Part shown: positions 1 to 7,926 of the stretch, in pieces
Numbering within the stretch: position 1 is the first letter of the stretch
Layout of the letters: each line of letters opens with the position of its first letter
NCBI GenBank assembly: GCA_020639295.1
Contig: JACKGY010000004.1
Coordinates: forward strand, 1-64,000
Direction: 5' to 3'
DNA length: 64,000 nt
Source: Planctomycetota bacterium
Lineage (GTDB): Bacteria > Planctomycetota > GCA-002687715 > DRQF01
Notes under the pieces: model-generated
Databases searched by the model: none
Seen by the model: only the letters and a program-made list of their open reading frames with translations
What the model was told of the DNA's origin: nothing
Made by a program: the position numbers and the translations under genes

Positions 1-3
1 CAC

Positions 4-38
4 GAAACCCTCAGCCGCCAAAGCGGTCTGAGGGTTTC
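4..38. terminator. Strong hairpin, probable intrinsic terminator of a gene left of the window
   Basis: An 11-base inverted repeat (GAAACCCTCAG at 4-14 and CTGAGGGTTTC at 28-38) encloses a second short stem (CCGC/GCGG) with a CAAA loop. The + strand then continues with a T-rich run (cttcgttt). This layout is typical of terminators after short RNA or protein genes. No gene ending just before it can be seen because the window starts here. Confidence 0.7.
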
Positions 39-64
39 TTCGTTTCCCGCCTACTCCTTCGTCC

Positions 65-256
65 TCATCGCGCTCGGCCGTCCGGGTGCCCGTCGCGTGC
101 TCCCGAACGAGCGTGACCGACTCCGTACTCCACTCGACTGCGCCACCAGGTTAAGGTCGCCGGCTTCAAACCAGCCTCGCGAGCCAGTGATTCGAGAGCC
201 TCACTGCGCTCGTGGCGGCGGAGAAGCGCCCGGATCTCCAGGGTGCGGGGCGTGAG
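65..256 (-). pseudogene. IS66-type TnpA (orf1) helix-turn-helix remnant
   Basis: Reading the minus strand from 256 to a stop at 65-67 gives about 63 codons with no ATG start. The middle reads SLAREAGLKPATLTWWRSRV, which closely resembles the helix-turn-helix of the small TnpA/accessory protein of IS66-family elements. In that family the pattern is LA-REAG-S-ATL-WWR-RL, and intact proteins are about 100 residues. The frame opens directly after a stop codon and has no convincing ribosome binding site, and no partner genes (tnpB, tnpC) are near, so it looks like a leftover. A short palindrome lies just beyond at 293-307. It could also be a fragment of another IS-associated HTH protein. Confidence 0.42.
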
Positions 257-418
257 CTATGACTTCAGCATTGGGACTTCTGAGAAAAGGAGCCCTGATA
301 GTCAGGGTCAGGATGCTCGGCAAGATGAGATGACCGGACGCTTGCCAACGTTAAGCAGCTCTTGGCGAAACACGGAGCGCTACCAGAACTGAACAGAACA
401 ATGCGCCAGTTTTCGAAC

Positions 419-2662
419 TCATGACGTCACTGCGGCGATTGGAGGCGTCGGGTTCATCATTTCGTAGTGCCCTGGATTGCCACTCTTCTCGAAGATCTCC
501 TTGAATACCCTTAGCGCGTTCTTGACCATGGCCTCGCTGGGCGTGATATATGCGTCATCAAGTGCAGAATGAGATCCAGCGTTGACCCACGAGAACAGCG
601 AGTTGCACGTCACCTTGTCCTTGCCGTCAAACTTGTCGCAGACACTCTTGTAGTCGACTGAACCAAGAATCGTGAAGTAGTGTTCTAGAATGCGTCGTAA
701 CGTGTTCTCGATCTGTGGACTGACGAACTCGCCCGTTAGCACCGCCTTCTCGGCCTCATGAACTTCCGACCAGAGCAGCTGATACGATGTTTTGATTGGG
801 TTTCTTTGATGTCTGTCACACTGCGAGTGCGAAGAGCCCTTTCGAACGATCCAGAACGACTCGTCATTACGGCACTTGGTCGGATCGCGTTTGCTATCGT
901 AAGTGACTTCTTTGTGAAAATAAACGTTGTGTGTAAATACGAACACCTGTTTGATGTGTTTACCACCGCTACGGCACCTTTCACAGACCTCACGAATGAG
1001 ACTGCTAACGATAAACAGAACATCGCTGTCAAGGCTGGAAACGGGGTCATCAAACACTACGATCCGATCCTCAGTTAATCCGGTCTCCGTGAGACTGCCT
1101 TTGATAAGGTGATAGAAGTAGAGGAACACCACGAATGTCTTTTCGCCTTCGCTAAGAGTCTTCTTGGCATCAGAGCCGTCGGCTCGAACGAGCGTGTAGT
1201 GCTTTCCATCGCCAGCGTCAGCGATTCGGAAGCTGTCGAATCCAAACCGCCTTAGGGTCTGATTGATAGCGTTGATGGTCGGTTGGATGCTCGTCGTCTG
1301 CTTCTCAAGGTTGGCGATCTCCTTGGTCTTCTCAGCGATTCGATTCTCCACTTCCATCATGTTTGTCTCGATGCTCTTGACTGCCTTCTCGATCGCATTC
1401 TTGTTCTGTTGGTACTGCTTCAGATCCACCTCGAGTTCGTTGAGTACATATCGCCACACTTCGGCCGTTAGCGCCTTCTTCTCAGCCGCGAGGTTGTCAA
1501 CCGTCTTGTTGTATTTGGCGACCTCGGCATTGCTCTCTTCAATCACCGTTTCGATATCTGCGAGCAGCGTCGTGAGCGAGTCCAACGTGACGGCCTGGCT
1601 TGGTTCCTTCTTCTTGTTCTCCAGGCGCAGTGTGTTCGTGGCGATCAACTGATCTATGGCCGTCTTCTTTGCCTTGAGTTTCTCCACGTCCATGAACTTC
1701 CCTGGCGCAGCGATGATGCTGGCCAGGGCTGTCTGGATGACACCAGCATTCTTGGCGTATTCCGAGATGACTTCATCGATCGCATTCGTGTCGTTCTCAA
1801 ACGCCTCGTCGAAATAGTCTCTTAGATTCTGCGTGAACTGTTCGGTGGTAGATTGCTGGCAGAATGGGCACTTCTGATCATTCTGCTCGTAGTACGGCAA
1901 TCCCCGGCGTACCCAGTCACTGTTTTCGAGTTTCTTGATCATCGCCGCGATATCCACGTCCTCCTTGCCAATGACCTTCTTCTTGAGGATCGGATTCGAT
2001 TCGTGAATGACGATTGCGGAGTTGGTGATCATCGGATGAGGAGATTGCTTCGTTGGGGCTTCGCCGAAGATGGTCTCTGCCCTCTTCTCGAGGTCGGCAA
2101 GCTCTTTGACCATGGAGTCGTTGTGCTCTGCTTCGTGTAGGACCTTCTGCTTGCACTTCTCTTTATCGCTCAATACGCCCGTCAGGGCGACAGCTAGCTT
2201 CTTCTCCTTCTTGATTCTCTCGACTGGCACCCAGAATCTGTCGCGAGCGTTACTTTCGAGCTGCGTCAGTTCCCCCTTCTTTCCACCTGTACCGTCATTG
2301 CCTCCAAGCGTGCGTCCTAGAGTATTGAGCTTCTCTTGCTCCGCTTCTTTCGCCTTCTTGGCCGCCATGATCTTGTCTTCGGTGTCCTTCTCCTTCTCGC
2401 CAAGAGTGAACACGCCGCGCATCTGGTCGAAATTCCTCTCTATGAAGTCCCGGTTCAAGACGACGGCCTCAAGGGGCTGTCCGTTCTGCCATGTACAGTG
2501 ACAGGTGGTGCTGTAGGCTGTATCCGCGATGACGCGGCTGATCGTTGTCTTTCCGGTGCCGTTCGATCCAAAGATGTAGTTGAGCTGCCGAAGGTCATCG
2601 AGAGTTGTGACGATAGTCGGATGAAACGTCGCGACGTTTAGAATGGAAATGCTCTGAATCAC
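419..2662 (-). CDS. rloC: RloC-like anticodon nuclease: AAA/ABC ATPase with zinc hook
   Basis: A 747-residue ATPase of the AAA_13/PrrC-RloC group. Residues 32-39 are a Walker A motif (GSNGTGKT). A coiled-coil-like stretch carries CPFC at 265-268, the zinc hook that separates RloC from PrrC. An ABC signature (LSEGEKTFVVF) and Walker B (RIVVFDDPVSSLDS) follow, then a His-loop (FTHN). The C-terminal part has R656-x3-E660 and H698, a spacing close to the Arg-Glu-His anticodon-nuclease triad known from PrrC. Family members cut tRNA anticodon loops during phage infection or DNA damage. The start is GTG with AAGGA about 8 bases upstream. Base composition is clearly less G+C-rich than the rest of the window, and the gene stands alone between IS remnants, suggesting recent transfer. 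The ATPase call is firm; nuclease activity is inferred. Confidence 0.8.
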   Translation of the reverse strand: MIQSISILNVATFHPTIVTTLDDLRQLNYIFGSNGTGKTTISRVIADTAYSTTCHCTWQNGQPLEAVVLNRDFIERNFDQMRGVFTLGEKEKDTEDKIMAAKKAKEAEQEKLNTLGRTLGGNDGTGGKKGELTQLESNARDRFWVPVERIKKEKKLAVALTGVLSDKEKCKQKVLHEAEHNDSMVKELADLEKRAETIFGEAPTKQSPHPMITNSAIVIHESNPILKKKVIGKEDVDIAAMIKKLENSDWVRRGLPYYEQNDQKCPFCQQSTTEQFTQNLRDYFDEAFENDTNAIDEVISEYAKNAGVIQTALASIIAAPGKFMDVEKLKAKKTAIDQLIATNTLRLENKKKEPSQAVTLDSLTTLLADIETVIEESNAEVAKYNKTVDNLAAEKKALTAEVWRYVLNELEVDLKQYQQNKNAIEKAVKSIETNMMEVENRIAEKTKEIANLEKQTTSIQPTINAINQTLRRFGFDSFRIADAGDGKHYTLVRADGSDAKKTLSEGEKTFVVFLYFYHLIKGSLTETGLTEDRIVVFDDPVSSLDSDVLFIVSSLIREVCERCRSGGKHIKQVFVFTHNVYFHKEVTYDSKRDPTKCRNDESFWIVRKGSSHSQCDRHQRNPIKTSYQLLWSEVHEAEKAVLTGEFVSPQIENTLRRILEHYFTILGSVDYKSVCDKFDGKDKVTCNSLFSWVNAGSHSALDDAYITPSEAMVKNALRVFKEIFEKSGNPGHYEMMNPTPPIAAVTS

Positions 2663-3082
2663 TGGCCGTCCTTTCCCTACCGGAAACTCCGGTCCGTCCT
2701 GAATCCTACGCTCCGCTCGACCGTACTCGACTCAGAGAGCGCTGTCGAGCCCCGGGGAAGAGGCCGAACGCCCGATCCGAGTCGAAGATCGCTGGATTCG
2801 GACAGATCTCGCCTTTGCATTGAGCGCGATTGGTGGCGATCGCTGCAAAACAGAGTACGGCCTCAGTCATCATCTTTCGGCGCCGAGCGCCCGCTGCAAT
2901 GGCCCCCAAAGTACTGCGTCAGATGAGATGAGAAGACTGGTCTTCGTTCCCAAGCTCCGAGAAGGGAGCTGCACGCAGTCGCGGTGCAAAGAAGGAGACA
3001 GGCAGATGACTCGTGGCGAATAGACGATCGCCGTCGACCTTGCTGACCTGGTGAGCACGTGCTGCGCGATGGGAGTAGATTC
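2663..3082. other. Gene-free stretch upstream of the RloC-like gene
   Basis: No frame here shows protein-family character or a good start with a ribosome binding site. It must contain the promoter of the minus-strand RloC-like gene near 2663-2750, but no clear -35/-10 pair stands out. Its right end runs into the 284-bp repeat. Confidence 0.5.
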
Positions 3083-3366
3083 CGGCGTCAGGCACGATTC
3101 CTCGGGCAGCAAGCAGCGCTTGGCGAGGCAGGGCAACCGGGGCGTCATTCAGGGCCAGGCGTCGCCTGAGTACGTCGGTTGGCTGCGCTGGTCCCGTGTG
3201 ACGCGAGAGTGCTCGGCAGGGTTGCGCCCCAGGAGGGTGTGATGAGGTCGTAGAGCCCACCTCGTCCGGTGGTTGGTGGATTCCGGGGGCATGCCGATCC
3301 GGTGGAGCGGGCTTGCCGAGGAGCGGGGGATCGGGGTATCAGGGCGGAGCTGGGAGGGGGCGAATC
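3083..3366. repeat. 284-bp direct repeat, copy 1
   Basis: This stretch is nearly identical (roughly 95% by eye) to 13701-13984 in the same orientation. It contains a hairpin (CCACC..GGTGG near 3258-3273). On the minus strand both copies keep one open frame ending in LRPHHTLLGRNPAEHSRV then a stop. That is weakly reminiscent of the RPH-LG--PAE tail of integrase-core transposases, so it may be the end of an old insertion element. Each copy lies directly upstream of a small accessory gene: a VOC fragment here, a GNAT gene at the other copy. Confidence 0.85.
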
Positions 3367-3419
3367 CGGGGCCGACCGGGCCCGAGGCAGGTGCGGTCGG
3401 GGTGGAGGGAGTGGCGGCG

Positions 3420-3535
3420 ATGTTGACCGGGATCGTGCCGATGCAGCCGGTGGCGAACATGCCGGCGAGTGCCATCTTCTACCAGAAGCTGGGCTTCAGC
3501 GTGGGCGAGCGCCAAGTCTGCTACCGGTCACGAGA
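3420..3535 (+). pseudogene. VOC/glyoxalase-superfamily gene, 5' fragment
   Basis: The translation MLTGIVPMQPVANMPASAIF followed by YQKLGFSVGERQVCYR matches the first beta-alpha unit of VOC (glyoxalase/bleomycin-resistance) proteins, whose consensus is P-LPV-DM-ASI-FYEKLGF. After about 35 codons the similarity ends abruptly at the left border of an IS21-like remnant, and the frame continues as low-quality sequence to a stop at 3746. A complete family member needs about 120-150 residues with metal ligands in the later strands, so the product cannot work. Insertion of the mobile element into the gene is the simplest explanation. Confidence 0.65.
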
Positions 3536-4120
3536 AGTGACCCTCCAAATGGTCACGAAACGTGCCCCCCCCTCCCACCGGCTGACGGAGGCCGGAAAGG
3601 GAGCCGGGCCTGGGGCATGCCCAAGGCCCGGCTCGGAGTCACCGACTATCCGATGTTTCCGATCTCTGACAGATCTGGGGTTCTCACAATCCCGACCTGC
3701 TGGAGGAGAGATGAGGCGATCTCCTTGTCGACATACCCGACTCTGAAGGCTCTCCACGAGGAGGGCGTCCCAATGAAGACAATGGCGCGGCGTCTGGGCC
3801 TCGATGTCCGGACGCTGCGCTCCCGGGTGTCGCGGATCGAGGCTGGCGCGACCACGCCGTGCCAGGCCCCGCACCCGAGCAAGCTCGATCGGCATCGCGA
3901 GCTGATCGGGGACATCGTCGCCCGTGAGTGCTTGGCGGTCCAGATCCACGCTCACTTCCTGGCGACGGACCCTGAGCTCGCGATCCCCTACGAGTCGGTA
4001 GAGCGCCTGGTCGGTGAACTCCGCCCGAACGCCAGGGCCAGCTACCAGCGCCTGCGCTTTGCGACGGAATCTAGAGAACCCCGAATCCACAAGGGCGCGG
4101 AGTGTCTGGTCCTCTCATAG
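3536..4120 (+). mobile_element. IS21-family remnant interrupting the VOC gene
   Basis: The left border is placed where VOC similarity stops. Just there is the short inverted repeat GTGACC..GGTCAC (3536-3555). The interior carries the N-terminal half of an IstA-like transposase. No IstB, right-hand inverted repeat or target duplication was found before the subtilase gene, so the right side is deleted. Confidence 0.5.
3701..4120 (+). pseudogene. IstA-type transposase, N-terminal fragment
   Basis: The frame contains TLKALHEEGVPMKTMARRLG followed by LDVRTLRSRV, a helix-turn-helix like that of IS21 IstA. It then has PSKLDRHRELIGDIV and YESVERLVGELRP, the linker that precedes the catalytic core in IstA proteins (PSKLDP..., ...YVRELRP). 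The frame stops at 4120, just before the part where the DDE core (PGE--QVDWG) should begin. About 130 of the usual 400-500 residues remain. No clear start codon with ribosome binding site can be chosen. Confidence 0.6.
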
Positions 4121-4307
4121 CGCCTGGACTCGCTCTCGGGGGCAGGTCAGGACTTCGCGGCCTGGGGCAGGCTCGCCAGCATGACGGCGGTCTTGCCACC
4201 GGAGTCGTTCCGGAAGAAGAGCCAGAGAATGACCTTCCTTCGAGTACTGCAGGCACGAGGAGGGCCCGAGGACGTGCCTCGAGCCCGGGCAACGCTCGGT
4301 CGCTTGA

Positions 4308-6017
4308 TCAATTCGAGTTCGACGTCCCGATCGTGACGACGCCACCATCGGACCGCAGCTCCATCGGCTTGGCGAGCGTGATCGTCTCGGCCGTCTGACC
4401 GCCGCGGATGTGGATCGTTCCAGGTCCGACGAGGGCGGTGATGGCCTCAAAGAGGGTGTCGTAGGGCGCGCTTCGAGAACCGTTCTCGGGCCCTTGATGG
4501 GCGAAGTCCACCCAGATCGACGGAGTGCCGCCAAGCGCCTCGAGCGCAAGACGGAAACTCACGCGACCATGACCGTCCCAATCCGCACCTGCATCCGGGA
4601 AGTCGTCGGGGTCATCTGGGAGGTCGACCGCGGTCTCGATGATGATCCTCTGGACATCCGCATTCGAGAGCGGGACGCCGGAATCCTTGGCCGCAGAGAA
4701 GAGCAGGGCCGCCAGGCCAGCCACGAAGGGACTGGAGAACGACGTGCCCTGACTGAACCGGTAGCCGGGTGCGCCCGGGCTGGTGGCCTGGGAGTTGGCA
4801 ACGCTTGCAGCATAGATCTGGGAACCCGGCGCGATGACGTCGACCGCAGCGGGCCCGTACTGGGTGAAGAGGGCCCTACCGTCGATATCGTTGAAGCCGA
4901 AATGCGGTCCCTCGCTCGCTCCGACCGAGATGACGTTCGGGAATGAAGCTGGGTACTGGCGTAGCGCGCTGTTGGAGTTGCCGGCCGATGCCGCCGTGAC
5001 GACGCCCGCGTTCCATGAATCGGTCAACGCCAAACGTAGCAGCTGCGACGGATAGGCTGACCCGAGTGAGAGGTTGATGACCGATGCGCCGTTGTCCGCG
5101 GCGTAGTCGACGGCGCGCATGATATCGAAGAAGCTGGCTCCGCCTTCGTCGCCGAAGACCTTGAGGACCATGATGCGGCAGTTCCAGGCCGCGCCGGCGA
5201 TCCCGATACCGTCGTTCCCGCGAGCGGCGGCGCAGGAAGCCACGAAGGTTCCGTGGAACAGGATCTCGTCGATGAGCCCGTTGCCGTTGTCATCGACGCC
5301 GTTGCCGACGCCTGGATCGGGGTCGTTGTCGTTGTCATGGAAATCCCAACCGACGGTATCGTCGACGTAGCCATTCCCGTCGTCATCGATCCCGTTGCCG
5401 GCAATCTCGTCATCGTTGTGCCAGATGTTCGGCGCGAGGTCTGGGTGATCGAGATCGACGCCCGTGTCGATGACGGCGATGATCACATCGGGGCGCCCGG
5501 TCGTGATGTCCCAGGCCGCCTCGGCGTCGAGGTTGCGATCGGAGCCTCGACCGTTGAAGATCCAGCGCTGCCGGTTCACCGCGCTTCCCAGGTAGAGAGG
5601 GTCGTTGGGAACGAAGCACGTCGTGTAGAACCCGTTCGGCTCAGCGATGGCTACGCCAGCGTGTTCCCTGAGTGCGGCGACCTCCTCTTCCATCGAGGCT
5701 CCGTCCATGATCCGGTAGCAATGGACGTCGCAGCGTGGGTCATAGGCGACCCTCTGAAGGCAGCGGTCAGCCTCGAGGCTCGAGATCTCGGGATGCCCGG
5801 GCCTCATTCCCCTCTCGTAGCGCACGAGGATCTCGCGAGGCTGCGACGTGCTCTCTTGGGCACGAACGGGTACCGTCGTCGCCAAGGCCACGCACAGCGC
5901 GACCATTGAGAGGATTAGGAGTCGTGCCTTCGTTGCCTGCCGGCGCCGGCAGAGGGTGGCTGAGGTCGTTCTCGTGGTCCGGATCATGGTTGAACTCGAG
6001 TTTTCGTGGTTGTCCAT
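4308..6017 (-). CDS. Secreted subtilisin-like serine protease (S8) with C-terminal beta-helix-type domain
   Basis: A 569-residue exported protease. An N-terminal signal segment (about residues 31-53, cut after VRA) is followed by a fervidolysin-like propeptide. The S8 triad is intact: D184 in AVIDTGVD, H255 in HGTFVAS and S426 in GTSFSSP, with oxyanion N347. Between Asp and His are two calcium-type loops (NGIDDDGNGYVDD at 208-220 and NGVDDNGNGLIDE at 239-251), an insert seen in some planctomycete and verrucomicrobial subtilases. The last 60 residues (IWVDFAHQGPENGSRSAPYD...) resemble a pectate-lyase/PbH1 opening. The ATG at 6017 has GGGAG about 8 bases upstream. It starts only 24 bases after the preceding minus-strand gene, so both are probably one transcript. 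It may process surface proteins. Confidence 0.9.
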   Translation of the reverse strand: MDNHENSSSTMIRTTRTTSATLCRRRQATKARLLILSMVALCVALATTVPVRAQESTSQPREILVRYERGMRPGHPEISSLEADRCLQRVAYDPRCDVHCYRIMDGASMEEEVAALREHAGVAIAEPNGFYTTCFVPNDPLYLGSAVNRQRWIFNGRGSDRNLDAEAAWDITTGRPDVIIAVIDTGVDLDHPDLAPNIWHNDDEIAGNGIDDDGNGYVDDTVGWDFHDNDNDPDPGVGNGVDDNGNGLIDEILFHGTFVASCAAARGNDGIGIAGAAWNCRIMVLKVFGDEGGASFFDIMRAVDYAADNGASVINLSLGSAYPSQLLRLALTDSWNAGVVTAASAGNSNSALRQYPASFPNVISVGASEGPHFGFNDIDGRALFTQYGPAAVDVIAPGSQIYAASVANSQATSPGAPGYRFSQGTSFSSPFVAGLAALLFSAAKDSGVPLSNADVQRIIIETAVDLPDDPDDFPDAGADWDGHGRVSFRLALEALGGTPSIWVDFAHQGPENGSRSAPYDTLFEAITALVGPGTIHIRGGQTAETITLAKPMELRSDGGVVTIGTSNSN

Positions 6018-6041
6018 TACGTCTTCTCCCTTCGTCCGAAC

Positions 6042-7346
6042 CTACTTGATCAGGACGAGGACGAGTCCCCGGCCTTCACTCAGGGAACCCATCGCCTTGC
6101 CCACGACGGCTCCGGTTGACTGGGCTCTCTGGACGTCGTCCGCCTTCATCGCGTGGCCCCGCAAGGCCGACGTGGTCAGCGTGTCGCCGGGCTTGATGGG
6201 GCCGTTCGAAGCATCGCACCAGCAATAGACGCGACCGGTAAGCGCGACCGGCTGGCCATGCGGCATCGCATTCTCCTGCGTCAGCACGATCCCCGGGTTG
6301 ACGCCGCCGGCGCCGCTGAGGACACCAGCGACACAAGGGTCGTAGGCCTTCTGGGAGATCTCGAGCTCGCCCGGCTTCTCAGGATTGATGGCGACGACCA
6401 TTCCCGCCTCGATCGAGCCGACGCCGGAGATCGGGAAGGGCTCGGCGAGATCGGCGCCTCCCGTGATCTGGAGGACGTGCGTCCGGGTCGTGCCCTCGAC
6501 CTGGAGCTTCGCTGTCGGCGAGACGGCGCCGATGCCGACGTTGCCGCTCGCGGTGATCCGCAGGTATTCGGACCCGGCGACGTCGAAATGCAGGTCGCCG
6601 GCGCCGGACCCGGCGATTCCGATGCTGGCGCTCGTTCCCGGAGCTGCGCCCGGAAACAGGAGCTCGCCCGCCTTCACCATCAGGTCGCCGTCGACGGAGA
6701 GCCGCGAGCTCGTCGGTGCCATTCCGATGCCGATGCGGCCGCCATCGTCGATCATCAGATCGCGCTTCTCTGCCGTGCGGCCGATGCCGAAGCCATGGAT
6801 GTTGTCCGGTGCCCAGGAATTTCCGATGAACCAGTTGCTTGCGATGTCGATGAAGCGGATCGCCTGGTCGTACTGCGCGTGCTGCGTGCTCTCGATGGTC
6901 AGGATCGCGTTGGCGTCGTCGCGCCACAGGTGAAGGGCGCTGGTGGGCGAGCCGAATCCGAGCGCGACGTTGCCGGCACCGTCGATCACGAGGTCGTTCT
7001 TCGCGGAGTCACGACCGACGCCGAAGCCGTTGACATCGCCCCCGGTCCATTTGTTGCCGAGAAACCAGTTGCTGCCGGGGTCCTTGAAGTGGAGGAACTG
7101 GTCGTACTGGGCGCTTGCCGTGCTCTCCAGCACGATGCCGGCATTGGCCGCGCCCGGCGTCAGCGAGACCTGTCCCGGCCAGCTGAAGAGGAGCGGCGTG
7201 TTGGCGAGTTGGGAGCCGTCCCAGGCGGGAATGGCATTCTGGGACAGGGGGCCGATCTGACCATGACACTGTAGGGCGAGCATCAGAGCCACGACAGGAA
7301 CGAAGGCTGCCAAGCGGCCGCCGAAAGGACGAAGAAGCCTGGACAT
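6042..7346 (-). CDS. Secreted tail-fibre/adhesin-like repeat protein
   Basis: About 434 residues with a signal peptide ending near CHGQ. The middle repeats blocks of the form YDQ-I-F-D--S-WF-GN-W--D--GFGIGR, then RIGIGM---S-LSV and NVGIGAVSPTAKLQVEGT. These are the short beta repeats of trimeric tail fibres and adhesins. The C-terminal 130 residues (GMVVAINPEKPGELEISQK... SALRGHAMKADD) form a compact domain that often ends such fibres and may act as a trimerisation or chaperone module. It is a paralogue of the gene at 11854. ATG at 7346 is preferred over GTG 7349 because GGAGG then sits 7 bases upstream. It is likely co-transcribed with the downstream subtilase. Confidence 0.72.
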   Translation of the reverse strand: MSRLLRPFGGRLAAFVPVVALMLALQCHGQIGPLSQNAIPAWDGSQLANTPLLFSWPGQVSLTPGAANAGIVLESTASAQYDQFLHFKDPGSNWFLGNKWTGGDVNGFGVGRDSAKNDLVIDGAGNVALGFGSPTSALHLWRDDANAILTIESTQHAQYDQAIRFIDIASNWFIGNSWAPDNIHGFGIGRTAEKRDLMIDDGGRIGIGMAPTSSRLSVDGDLMVKAGELLFPGAAPGTSASIGIAGSGAGDLHFDVAGSEYLRITASGNVGIGAVSPTAKLQVEGTTRTHVLQITGGADLAEPFPISGVGSIEAGMVVAINPEKPGELEISQKAYDPCVAGVLSGAGGVNPGIVLTQENAMPHGQPVALTGRVYCWCDASNGPIKPGDTLTTSALRGHAMKADDVQRAQSTGAVVGKAMGSLSEGRGLVLVLIK

Positions 7347-7926
7347 CACGATTCCTCCACTATGAAGACGAACTCGAGCGACCCTCCGACACTTGCGGAG
7401 GAAACTCGCCGCTCGTCGGGCCAGAGGCGCAGCTTTCTGAACGGTGACAGGAAATCGGCGGCGAGTCGGATCTCGGCCCGAACGGCGCCATGGCCCGGAA
7501 TGCCGCGTGTGGGCAGGAACTCCGAGGCGACGACCGCGTCAGGGCTGCCGGCCCTTGGCGCGGGCTGCTGACACTCGCCGAGAGGGGCCTACCGTCTCAA
7601 GAAGCATGCCGAGTAGGTCGCGCCCGGCGTTCGCCGGATCTTCTTGGGCGGCGTGGGCGTGACCCCAACACCGCCATGGAGAAGTGTCGGGCGGAGGGGG
7701 AGGCTCACAGACGAAGCCGTCGCCCAGGCTCGCGAACTATCCGGGTTCACCCGAGCCGCCGACCGGCGACGGCCCTGCTCTCAGATCGAAACGGATGGGA
7801 CCAAGCGAGTTGATCTTGGATGCTCCTTCGCTTCGTCGATTGGGTCGGTGGGATTCGCCCGGCACTGTACTGAAAGGACCCACTCAGGCGCGCTTGATCT
7901 TCGTGAGGCGTGAAGGCGTAGGGGGA
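7347..7926. other. 580-bp gene-free stretch between kinase A and the adhesin-like gene
   Basis: Short frames on both strands here lack family resemblance and ribosome binding sites. The adhesin-like gene's promoter should lie in 7350-7450 on the minus strand. No convincing terminator for the kinase gene was seen. Confidence 0.5.

Noticed and set aside
121..190. tRNA-like stretch (ttcaaacc near 165)
   Set aside because: The bases resemble a T-loop but the flanking arms do not pair and no acceptor stem or CCA was found. The region reads better as an IS66 TnpA remnant on the minus strand.
419..2662. SMC/Rad50-type repair ATPase
   Set aside because: A zinc hook and ABC motifs would fit, but the protein is too short for Rad50 or SMC and the C-terminal Arg-Glu-His arrangement fits RloC better.
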